64,000 nucleotides of DNA from Pelobates cultripes (lineage: Eukaryota; Chordata; Amphibia; Anura; Pelobatidae), in assembly GCA_933207985.1 (NCBI GenBank), contig OW240915.1, positions 273,055,444 to 273,119,443 on the forward strand, given 5' to 3'. A program made the translations under genes and the position numbers. The notes below the pieces were generated by a model. That model had not been told where the DNA came from. It did no database searches and was given only the letters and a program-made list of their open reading frames with translations. This document shows positions 1-9,437 of the stretch, one piece after another (the stretch's first letter is position 1; every line of letters begins with the position of its first letter).

Positions 1-368
1 GGATATGTTATATTATGTTACAGAGGGGATATGTTATATTATGTTGGGGGGGATATGTTATATTATGTTACAGAGGGGATATGTTATATTATGTTACAGG
101 GGGGATATGTTATATTATGTTACAGGGGGGATATCTTATATCATGTTACAGAGGGGATATGTTATATTATGTTACAGGGGGAATATGTTATATTATGTTG
201 GGGGGATATGTTATATTATGTTACGGGGGGATATGTTATATTATGTTACAGGGGGGATATGTTATATTATGTTACAGAGGGGATATGTTATATTATGTTA
301 CAGAGGGGATATGTTATATTATGTTACAGGGGGGATATGTTATATCATGTTACAGAGGGGATATGTAA
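1..368 (+). repeat. Satellite array, block 1 (plus orientation)
   Basis: Head-to-tail copies of a unit of about 21-26 bp, built from GGATATGTTATATTATGTTA followed by a short G-run (variants CAGAGG, CAGGGG, GGGGG). All forward frames stay open because the unit lacks stop codons, so the roughly 120-aa reading frames here are artefacts. The array begins outside the window. Confidence 0.95.
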
Positions 369-452
369 TATAACATATCCCCCCCCCAACATAATATAAC
401 ATATCCCCCCCAACATAATATAACATATCCCCCCTGTAACATAATATAACAT
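369..452 (-). repeat. Satellite array, inverted segment
   Basis: The same satellite in reverse orientation (AACATAATATAACATATCC plus a C-run). The switch is at about 364-372, where GGATATGT, a 6-base spacer and ACATATCC form a small palindrome. It is followed directly by an LTR fragment. Confidence 0.9.
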
Positions 453-760
453 AAACCCAGATCTTATTTGACCCTCAATGCGGAGCTTCTGTCTCGTTAT
501 TGGGGGGATTTCTTCTTCACGTTTAGAGACTGCTGGATGGAACGAAAGCCGCTTTGGGGATATTATTGTTTGACGGTTCCTAGCAGTTCGTATATTGCCG
601 TTCGGGAGTTTGGAGCCGTTCGTGGATTTCGATCGGGAGATTGCCGCTTCCCCTGCATTTGGTTCGTGGGTTACAGAGTAAGCGAACAGAGACTGTACTG
701 CAGCCGGGGAAGGTTTACTAAACGGCGGTTTGGCTTAAAGACACGGGAGGTGTCTTAACA
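453..760 (+). repeat. LTR fragment, apparently R-U5 of a Gmr1-like element
   Basis: Matches the reverse complement of 13794-14101 (5' LTR of the complete element) over 308 bp with no indel and about one substitution by eye (a T where the LTR has C, near 571). It ends exactly at the LTR terminus TTAACA. It starts about 25 bp downstream of the place where the full LTR has its TATA-like box, close to the expected transcription start. Satellite flanks both sides. It therefore looks like R-U5 without U3. The 96-aa frame inside it is not a gene. Confidence 0.85.
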
Positions 761-2355
761 AACATAATATAACATATCCCCCCGTAACATAATATAACAT
801 ATCCCCCCCTAACATAATATAACATATCCCCCCTGTAACATAATATAACATATCCCCGCAACATAATATAACATATCCCCCTGCAACACATAATATAGCA
901 TATCCCAACATAATATAACATATCCTGTACCATAATATAAATATGTCCCCCCTCAACATAATATAACATATCCCCAAAATACGATATAACATATCCTCGC
1001 AATACGATATAACATATCCTGTAACATACAATATAACATATCCCCCCGTAACATACAATATAACATATCCCCCCTGTAACATAATATGATATGCCCCCGT
1101 AACATGATATAACAACATATCCCCCGCATGATATAACATATCCCCTGTAACATAATATAACATATCCCCGTAACATGATATAACATATCCCCCTCAGTAA
1201 CATGATATAACATATCCCCAAAATATAATATAAACATATCCCCTCCGTGAACATAATATAACATATCCCCCAACATAATATAACATATCCCCCAACATAA
1301 CATAACATATCCCCCGTAACATAATATAACATATCCCCCTGTAACATAACATAACATATCCCCCATAACATAATATAACACATAACCCCGCAACATAATA
1401 TAACATGTCCCCGCAAATACAATATAACATAGCATCCCATAACATAATATAAACATATCCCCGGTGAACATAATATAAACATGTCCCCTAACATAATATA
1501 AACATATCCCCCATAACATAATATAACATATCCCCCCGTAACATAACATATCCCCCCTGTAACATAATATAACATATCCCCCCGTAACATAATATAACAT
1601 ACCCCCTGTAACATAATATGACATATCCCCTGTATAATATAACATACCGCCTGTATAATATAACCTGTTCCCCCTGTAACATAATATAACATACCCCCTG
1701 TAACATAATATAAAATGTCCCCTGTATAATATAACATACCCCCTATATAATATAACCTGTTCCCTGTAACATAATATAACATGTCCCCTGTATAATATAA
1801 CATACCCCCTGTATAATATAACCTGTCCCCCCTGTAACATAATATAACATACTCCCTGTAACATAATATAACATGTCCCCTGTATAATATAACATACCCC
1901 CTGTATAATATAACCTGTTCCCCCTGTAACATAATATAACATGTCCCCTGTATAATATAACATGTCCCCCGTAACATAATATAGCATGTCCCCCTGTAAC
2001 ATAATATAACATGTCCCCCGTAACATAATATAACATATCCCTCCGTAACATAATAATATACATGTCCCCCTAATATAATATAACATGTCCCCCAGTAACA
2101 TAATATAACATGTCCCCGTCAGAACATAATATAACATGTCCCCCAGTAACATAACATGCCCCCTGTAACATAGCATGCCCCACGGACATAGCATGTCCCC
2201 GTATAACTTGTCCCAGTAACATAACATGCCCCCCTGTAACAGCATGCCCCCTAACATAACTTGTCCCCCTGTAACATATGTCCCCCCATAACATATGCCC
2301 CCCCTGTAACATAATATAACATGTCCCCCCTGTAACATAATATAACATGTCCCCT
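761..2355 (-). repeat. Satellite array, block 2
   Basis: About 1.6 kb of the same satellite, minus orientation. The proximal part uses CATATCCCC units. From about 1600 on, CATGTCCCC, TATAATATAACATACCCC and ATAACCTGTTCCCC variants appear and alternate in a repeating order between about 1700 and 1990, like a higher-order repeat. Long minus-strand frames (up to 461 aa) are translation of the repeat. Confidence 0.95.
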
Positions 2356-3090
2356 GTGTAAAGGATTTCCTTGTGTTTACCGGTGCCCATTCGGTTATTT
2401 CCTCTCCCTGCTAGTTAAGTGACTGTAAAGTATTCGTTGTTATTTCTGTGTTCGGGACATTTATTCGTTCTATCGAATGGAGACCACCCTGGGTAGCAAT
2501 CAGAACGTAGAACACCAAGTAACCACGAAAACCGCAAGGTAATTGAGTGCTTCTAGGTGGCCGCCATTCGGCATATGAACACGTGGCGAGAACAAAGGAT
2601 GGCGGCCATCTTAGATCTCCCGAACGCGGTCAGTGGGACTTACTCGGGGATTGCTTGGAACCATTTTCGGCATGACAAACACACGAACACCCGGTCTTTA
2701 TGGAAGTCCCGTCTGACCGATTTCCACTTACAGTATCAAACTGGCGTTCGGGAGTTTCAATCAACCGAATGAGGGGAGCATTCATATGGAACCAGGTGCT
2801 GTATAACTGTGGTAGTTTACGTGTAATTCCGCACGAACGGAGACCGGCTCTTGCTACCAATTTCATGGAACTTTAACTCGGATACAACCACATGGCGAGC
2901 CGGTCAAACTTCCACACGATGCGACACGAAAACTACCGAACGGATTTTCGTGCAATTTGGATATGTTACTTCTAGTATCCTCAGCTACCCAGGGATGTGG
3001 TTTTTATATTTTTATGACATGTAGAAAGTATATTTTTTAAAATGTGGAAAATTGTTAATGTTTCTGGCCAGCAGATAATTGAGTTTAGTA
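2356..3090 (+). repeat. Divergent LTR-like segment rich in CGAACG/CGTTCG
   Basis: Non-satellite sequence starting TGTGTAAAGG right at the satellite edge. It shares with the LTRs downstream the dense TTCG/CGAA words (for example CGTTCGGGAG, CCGAACGG) and a segment resembling GACCACCCTGGG. No TATA-like box, terminus or protein frame is clear. It is probably a U3-containing fragment of a related LTR in plus orientation, decayed towards the AT-rich right end. Assignment is by general similarity only. Confidence 0.45.
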
Positions 3091-3140
3091 TTGTGATGGA
3101 ATGCTGGCACGCCGACTGAGTACCTCCACCAATCGATGCT

Positions 3141-4013
3141 CCTAGCGCTTGCCGAGGACTCCGAGCACTCCAACCGACACCATCAGCACTGCAGACCCCA
3201 CTTCCAGCGATGCAGCTGCGCCGGGGTCTTGCCGTCTCTCACCCACCCTGAATCCAAGGCCAGGATCCAGCTTCCAGTGGGTGAATCTCTCCTAAATCCA
3301 GAGAGCAGGAACCAGGAACAAAACAAGCTATTGCAAGAGCTTACTTTGGGGAGTAAGTGATTATAGCAATCCCCAGAGTATAGTTCTCCCATCCCCCAAA
3401 CATGAGCCAAGGCTTCAAGAAAGGTACAAGATGATCTGGTTTTAATGACCACACACTGGCTTTTATGCAAGTCCCCATGCAAGGGGACATCCCACAGGGT
3501 GGGACACAGTATAACCAATCACAGACAATACAAAAAAAACACTCCCACATTGACATCACAATCCCTCCTCTCTATCGTGGAGATAATTGGGAAGTAATCA
3601 AATTATCTCCCAGGACAGAGGCAAGACTCCATTAACCACATGGTTACAAAAAGACATAAAATTACACAATGTTACAATTACTACATAAAACATATACCTG
3701 CAACATATACCCAGATAGCTTAGATCTGAGTGCACATTATTATTGAATGGCGCTCAGATCACATACATACAATTCAATCGCCATGGAGCCAAAGTCTTTT
3801 CCATAGTCTTTCGTTACACGAATTGGCTCCATGGCATAGCTATCTGGGGTATCACTGCTCACATACTGGAAGTCCCGAACAACCCGGCAGAAATACCCAA
3901 AAAACCTTATTGCAGGGTAAAATACAGCTATCAGCACAGGGGCCATAGTGGGAAGGCAGGAGGCTAGCCAGTAGTCCCCTCCAGGCACAAGTGGCGAAGG
4001 GCACTTGGTCACA
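3141..4013 (-). mobile_element. LTR (subfamily C) of a Gmr1-like element, minus orientation
   Basis: Read on the minus strand it starts TGTGACC near 4013, carries the family's U3 structures (three-way inverted repeat 3710-3848; GGAGATAATT hairpin 3579-3610), a TATA-like ATAAAA near 3471-3476, and ends shortly before ATTGGTGG (3132-3139), which resembles the start of the primer-binding site of elements E and G. The sequence just beyond (3090-3131) would be its leader. Boundaries are approximate. Small open frames across it are not genes. Confidence 0.6.
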
Positions 4014-4237
4014 AGTATGTTGCTGAAACTCAATTATCTAGTCTGGCCCAGAGGGGGAGCTTGTACTGTATAAATTGAATGCCTGTTGCTTCCAGTAAAT
4101 CAGTCTTGTTCCAGCATTAAGCTTTGGCTCATGTGTGGATTATTTGGCGATACCAGCGATATTTTACCCTGTGGATTATTGTTGTTATTCTGCTAATGGG
4201 AAAAAGGGAATACCAGACGGTGATACAGATTACTACC
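4014..4237. other. Unclassified segment between LTR and satellite
   Basis: About 220 bp with a possible TATA-like TATAAATT near 4069. It may be the edge of another retroelement. No protein frame or family could be assigned. Confidence 0.4.
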
Positions 4238-5088
4238 GTCACACCCTGTATAATATAACATGTCCCCCTGTAACATAATATAACCTGTTCCCCCCTGTAT
4301 AATATAACATACCCCCTGTATAACATGTCCCCCTGTAATATAATATAACATGTCCCCCTGTATAATATAACATGTCCCCCTGTAATATAATATAACATGT
4401 CCCCTGTATAACTTATACCCCTGTATAACATGTCCCCTGTAATATAATATAACATGTCCCCTAACATAATATAACATATCCCCTGTAACATAATATAACC
4501 TATTTCCTAGCAGCATAAATATAACCTGTTCCCCTGTATAATAACCTGTTCCCCATTATAACATAACATGTCCCCTGTATATTATAACATGTCCCCACTG
4601 TATAATATAACATGTCCCCATAACATAATATAACATGTCCCCTGTATAACGCCTACCCTGGCAACATGTCCCATTATAACATGTCCCCCCTCTAATATAA
4701 TATAACTGTCCCCTGTAACATAATATAACATATTTCTGTAACATAATATAACATGTCCCCTGTAACATAATAATATAACATGTCCCCCTGTAATATAATA
4801 TAACATGTCCCCCTGTAACATAATATAACATGTCCCCCCTGTAACATAATATAACATGTCCCCCTGTAACATAATATAACATGTCCCCCTGTAACATAAT
4901 ATAACATGTCCCCCCCGTAATATAATATAACGTCCCTCCTGTAACATAATATAACATGTCCCCTGAATAATATAACATACTCCTGTATAATATAACATGT
5001 CCCCCCTGTAACATAATATAACATGTCCCCTGTATAATATAACATACCCCTGTATAACATGTCCCCCCTGTAACATAATATAACATTT
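4238..5088 (-). repeat. Satellite array, block 3
   Basis: The same satellite as block 2 in the same orientation, dominated by the CATGTCCCC variant with TATAATATAACATACCCC units. It ends abruptly at the TG of the LTR at 5089. Overlapping frames of about 100-176 aa on the minus strand are repeat translation. Confidence 0.95.
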
Positions 5089-6249
5089 TGTGGCAAAACT
5101 AGCCACTTAAGACTATAACTATAGGAATATGTGCCTATCCCTGTTTCAGCTGTGAGAACCAAGTGTATTGCTGTGTGACAGATTCATCTGTATTGTTGGT
5201 TCGTCTGTTTCCCTTTGTTCGCGGAATTGCCTGTTCGTATAACCCCGTTCGTGTAATTTGCAAAACTACCGATTGAAACTACCGAACGAACGACCACCCA
5301 GGAGAGGAGTGTGCTGCTGGTTAACCTCTTGGCCCCAATTAGAGCGTTGTGGTTAACCGCAGACACCTCTCCATTCCATTCGTACGGGTGGTCGTCGTTC
5401 GCATGTCGACCACGAGGCAGCGGCCATTTTGGGACATACGAACACCGAGCGGTGTTCGGTACAAACTGTATGGAACTAAAAACGGACATTTAAACTACCG
5501 AACACCGCTGAAAAGCTGCTGCCTACCTTCCTTTTCAACAAGGCATGCGAACGTCGGTCGTTCGGGAGTTATGTTCATTCGTATGGACTTTCGCCCCGAC
5601 AGCCATCCCATGGAGTCATTCGTATACCGAAGGACTGGTGAAAGACTTTGACTCCATGGCGATTTGACTAGATACATCGGATCTGAGCGCTATTCGGTGA
5701 AAACATGCCCTCAGATCCAGGCTGCCAGGGGATACGTTGCACGAACCATATGCATTCGGTAATTCTGTCGTTATGTATTTTAATGTAAATTTGTTACTGT
5801 ATTCCAAGATGGCGATTGTCTCTACCTTGAGATAATTATCTCCGAGGTAGAGGAGAAGGAATTATGGGCAAGATGGGAAGGGCTATTATTGAAGCCACTG
5901 CGATTGGCTACTGTACAATATGTTTTACAGTCTTCCACAAGGTCCCCTCGGGGAGTGTCCACCTTGTGGAGACCTGCATAAATACCGGGCAGGTAGCCCC
6001 CATTAAACAGATCTTCATTTGAACCTCAAGACGGAGCTTGGTCTCGTTTGTGGGGGAATTATTACTGGGACAGCGCTTTCGTTATTTCTAGCTGTGGAAG
6101 GCGTTCGACTGTTTGGCTGATCGGGAGTTGCCGTGTTCGCGGACTTCGTTCGGGAGTTTGGCGGTCGGCTGAATTTAACCTGCATTTCTGGAGAAGGGGA
6201 TTATTGCCTAAACGGCGGCTTCATCTACCCGACGGTACGTGTCGTAACA
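5089..6249 (+). mobile_element. Element E: 5' LTR (1161 bp), plus orientation
   Basis: Starts TGTGGCAAAACTAGCC and ends GTCGTAACA, directly before a primer-binding site and gag. It has a TATA-like ATAAATA at 5978-5984 and the U3 inverted repeats seen in the other family members (5594-5731 and 5819-5852). Its length is close to that of the G LTRs, but it is clearly divergent from them, so it is an older or different subfamily. Short frames inside are not genes. Confidence 0.85.
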
Positions 6250-6251
6250 AT

Positions 6252-6269
6252 TGGTGGCAGCGGTGGGAT
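6252..6269 (+). promoter_or_regulatory. Primer-binding site of element E (tRNA-Leu type)
   Basis: TGGTGGCAGCGGTGGGAT begins two bases after the LTR end. It is complementary over 18 nt to the 3' end of vertebrate tRNA-Leu (AAG type, ending CCCACCGCTGCCA plus CCA) as I recall that tRNA. This is the usual place for minus-strand DNA priming. Confidence 0.75.
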
Positions 6270-6313
6270 GAATCCTACAGCCCAGAAGGCCAGCTACACA
6301 TCCCAGGTTGGAA

Positions 6314-6558
6314 ATGCAGTATGAGGAGTTAAGGCGTGCTACCCTTAAAGATATATTGGAGCGCAGAGGACGATCAGCGAGTAATCTCAAGAAAAGAGAG
6401 ATTATTGCCATACTATTGGAAATGGATGCAGCACAGGGAACGGGGGGAGCGGAGGTGCCTGGCATACTGGAGTTAACACCCGAGGAGATACAGTTTAACC
6501 GGGCAGTTCAGATCAGGCTGGCACATTTTGGCCCCAACCCCGCAGCAGATATTGTGGT
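6314..6558 (+). pseudogene. Element E gag, N-terminal fragment
   Basis: The ATG at 6314 opens a frame starting MQYEELRRATLKDILERRG, nearly the same as the first residues of the complete element's Gag (13739, minus strand). Similarity runs for about 80 residues to the ADIVV motif and stops at 6558, where the LTR end of element F begins in the opposite orientation. The frame continues to 6664 only by chance inside F. The capsid, zinc knuckle and all of pol are missing, so it is a broken gene. Conservation of this N-terminus between E and G shows where Gag starts in this family. Confidence 0.85.
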
Positions 6559-7574
6559 TGTAGCGGAGAGGCAGAATGATCCACGATATCTCCGCTGGGT
6601 AACAGGAACAACAAAGGATAATCCAGGGAATCAGCATATAATAATCCAAACAGCACTGCAGTAACCCTTCCTTCCCAAGAACTAGGCGACACATAGGCTG
6701 GGAGTCAACTGAGGTTTTAATCACAGGTCACAGTATTTATGCAATTCCCCATGCAAGGGGTTTCCAAACTGACATTACAGGGGTTGTACAGGAGGGGACT
6801 ACATGGGGGACTTACAGTACCACATATTTCTCCCATCAGGCACCGCTGCACGAGAGGGATCATCCTCCCAGAATGCACCGTTAAGGGGATTATCCCCTTG
6901 TGCAGCAGAACCGGCAATTCACACAAAAATCTACAACTGGTATAATATACGGTGGATTTACACGAATGGACGTTTGGTAGATAGCTGGGGTCTGGGCGCA
7001 TCATTCGTGAGATTGCCGCTCAGATCCCAGCTAAAATAACCGAACGCCGCACAGAAAACACATTTCTTTCCAAACCCACGAAAAGAACCGATTGCTTTTA
7101 GTGAACCTGGTCCTGAAACTCTCGAACGTCCTGGAGGCTCAGCGGTGTTCGTGCCGTCGAATAACTGTTGGTAATGCTATGCGTTCGACGACACGGACCC
7201 GCTGAAGAACCAGGGATCCAAGACGGCCGACCGCCGCATGGTCGGTAGTCGAACGACGGCCACCCAGGAGAGCCTCTAATAACCGATTGCAACAATGTTG
7301 CAATCGGTTAACTAGCGCCACACGCCTCTAAGTGTGTGGGCTATTAGGGGGTATCGCATTCGTTTCACGAACGGCCCTCCAAAGTGCCGTTCGCGAAACG
7401 AACGGGAATCCCCATACAAACCGCCATTTGCATTCGGCGGAACAGATAGGTACAGGCAATGCAGGGAATACATGAAGCAGGCACATACAGTTACAACGTC
7501 TCTCTCTCCAGACCTATAGGCAACCCTTAAAGGCATAGTGTCCAGTTATAGTCCAAGTGGCTAGGTTTGCCACA
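6559..7574 (-). mobile_element. Element F: 3' LTR, minus orientation
   Basis: On the minus strand it starts TGTGGCAAACCTAGCC at 7574, like the E LTR start, and ends CCGCTACA at 6559 inside E's gag. It contains TTCG/CGAA-rich U3, part of the three-way inverted repeat (about 6978-7030) and a TATA-like region near 6735. Preceding it on the minus strand is a G-rich polypurine tract (about 7577-7590) and then F's RNase H. The R-U5 part differs from E and G, so it is a third subfamily. Confidence 0.75.
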
Positions 7575-7655
7575 ATGCTCCCCCAGAACCAAGCCGGCAT
7601 ACACAGTCTGATCCCAACGGATCGGCTTGGGGATGTCCGGAGGAGTACTCACGAA

Positions 7656-8198
7656 TCACGGCTCCAAGTCTGTTTGTCTAGACAACCCGTCGGCGTTGCC
7701 ATTCTGCTTCCCAGGGCGGTAGTGGATAGTAAAGTCAAAAGGCTGCAGCGCCAAACTCCAGCGCAGCAGCCTGGCATTGTCTCCGGACACCCTGTTCAGC
7801 CACACCAACGGGTTGTGATCCGTGAGTAAAGTGAAGGGTTGCCCGTATAAGTAGGGTTGCAACTTCTTGAGGGCCCACACCACAGCCAGGCACTCCTTTT
7901 CAATGGCGGCGTAGCTTACTTCCCTGGGTAAAAGTTTTTGGCTTAGGTAAGCTACGGGGTGCTCGCCGCCATCGGGTCCAACTTGGCTCAGTACTGCTCC
8001 CAATCCAAACATAGAAGCGTCTGTGTGGACGAGAAAGCGTTTAGTTGGATCAGGAGCAGAAAGTACAGGAGAGTTAACCAGCGCCGTCTTGAGCTGTTGG
8101 AACGCCTGCTCACACTCTGGGGCCCAGACTACTAACTTAGGGAGGTTCTTGCGGGTCAGGTCTGTGAGGGGTTTGGCGAGGGCGCTATAGTTGGCCAC
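7656..8198 (-). pseudogene. Element F: RT thumb to RNase H fragment
   Basis: An open minus-strand frame of 180 codons that matches the C-terminal third of the G polymerase (from YSAIAKPLTDL to GLSRQTD), roughly four fifths identical by eye. It contains the RT connection (VVWAPECEQAF), RNase H motifs HTDAS, IEKE, TDHNPLVW and NADGLSR, and then a stop. Everything N-terminal was cut off at 8198, where the LTR end of element G starts. The first codon is a GTG created by the cut, not a real start. RNase H removes the RNA strand during reverse transcription. Here it is a dead fragment, although uninterrupted. Confidence 0.9.
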
Positions 8199-9364
8199 TG
8201 TTAAGACACCTCCCGTGTCTTTAAGCCAAACCGCCGTTTAGTAAACCTTCCCCGGCTGCAGTACAGTCTCTGTTCGCTTACTCCGTAACCCACGAACCAA
8301 ATGCAGGGGAAGCGGCAATCTCCCGATCGAAATCCACGAACGGCTCCAAACTCCCGAACGGCAATATACGAACTGCTAGGAACCGTCGAACAATAATATC
8401 CCCAAAGCGGCTTTCGTTCCATCCAGCAGTCTCTAAGCGTGAAGAAGAAATCCCTCCAATAACGAGACAGAAGCTCCGCATTGAGGGTCAAATAAGATCT
8501 GGGTTTACTGTGGGCTACCTGCCCGTATTTATGCAGGTCTCCCACCTGGTGGACACTCCCCTAGGGGACCAAATGGAAGACTTAAAGTACAGACAGATAG
8601 AAGGACATTTCTGACACACAGTCACATATTTTACCCACAGTGCATTCTGATTCCCTCCCCTCTGTCCTGGAGTTAATTACCAAGTAACTCAATTAACTCC
8701 AGGACAAGGACAGTCGCCATCTTAAACATGAAATAATAAAAGACACAAAAATGCATAACTACATGAAAACTGAACATTTCCCATTCGTATTACATGTCCC
8801 CAGATAGCCTGGTCTGAGTGCATATTATTGGCGAATAGCGCTCAGATCCCACACACATAGTTCAATCGCCATGGAGTCAAAGTTCTTACAGTCCTTCGGT
8901 ACACGAATGACTCCATGGGTGGGCTATCTGGGTTAAGTCTTTTGTGTGTTCTCAATCTCCCGAACGGCCGATGTTCGCATGCTTTCGTGGAGGCAGCCAG
9001 GCGTTCCCTTGTTTCAGCGGTGTTCGACAGAAAAAGTGTCCGTTTTCCGTTCCATAGAAATAGAGCCAAACACCGCTGAGCGTTCGCATGATTTAAAATG
9101 GCCGCTGCCTCGTGGTCGACATACGAACGACGACCACCCTGAGTTCGGTTTAATTGAGAAGTGTCTGCGGTTAACCACAACGTTATAATGGTGATCACTT
9201 CGTTAACCTGCAGCACACTCCTCACTTGGGTGGCCGTTCGTTCGGCGGTTTTGTTCGGGAAAAAGAGTCATTCGAATGGCTGGGCTATAGAAACCAGCCA
9301 TTCATACGAACGGGGACAAACAGACGAACGGGCAAAAATCCAGCAGACAGATGGTTCTGTCACA
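8199..9364 (-). repeat. Element G 3' LTR (1166 bp)
   Basis: Bounded by TGTGACAG (9364) and CTTAACA (8199) on the minus strand. It differs from the 5' LTR by seven substitutions and one 1-nt gap by eye (near 8284, 8438, 8456, 8566, 8632, 8768, 8811 and 8936). The TATA-like box is at 8526-8532 (minus). The missing A near 8811 breaks one arm of the U3 three-way inverted repeat. Confidence 0.93.
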
Positions 9365-9437
9365 CGGCTCCCTCCTTGTGGGACACTCCGGCAGACCCGG
9401 CTTGACCCTGTGGCGGGTCAACTTGGGGATGACCGGA

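Noticed and set aside
735..2390. Long minus-strand reading frames (up to 461 aa) in the satellite
   Set aside because: The unit lacks stops in several frames. The product is a bare repeat of GDMLYYVT-type words in all frames.
1..5088. CRISPR-like array
   Set aside because: The repeats are contiguous, with no unique spacers of constant size, and the context is vertebrate-type DNA.
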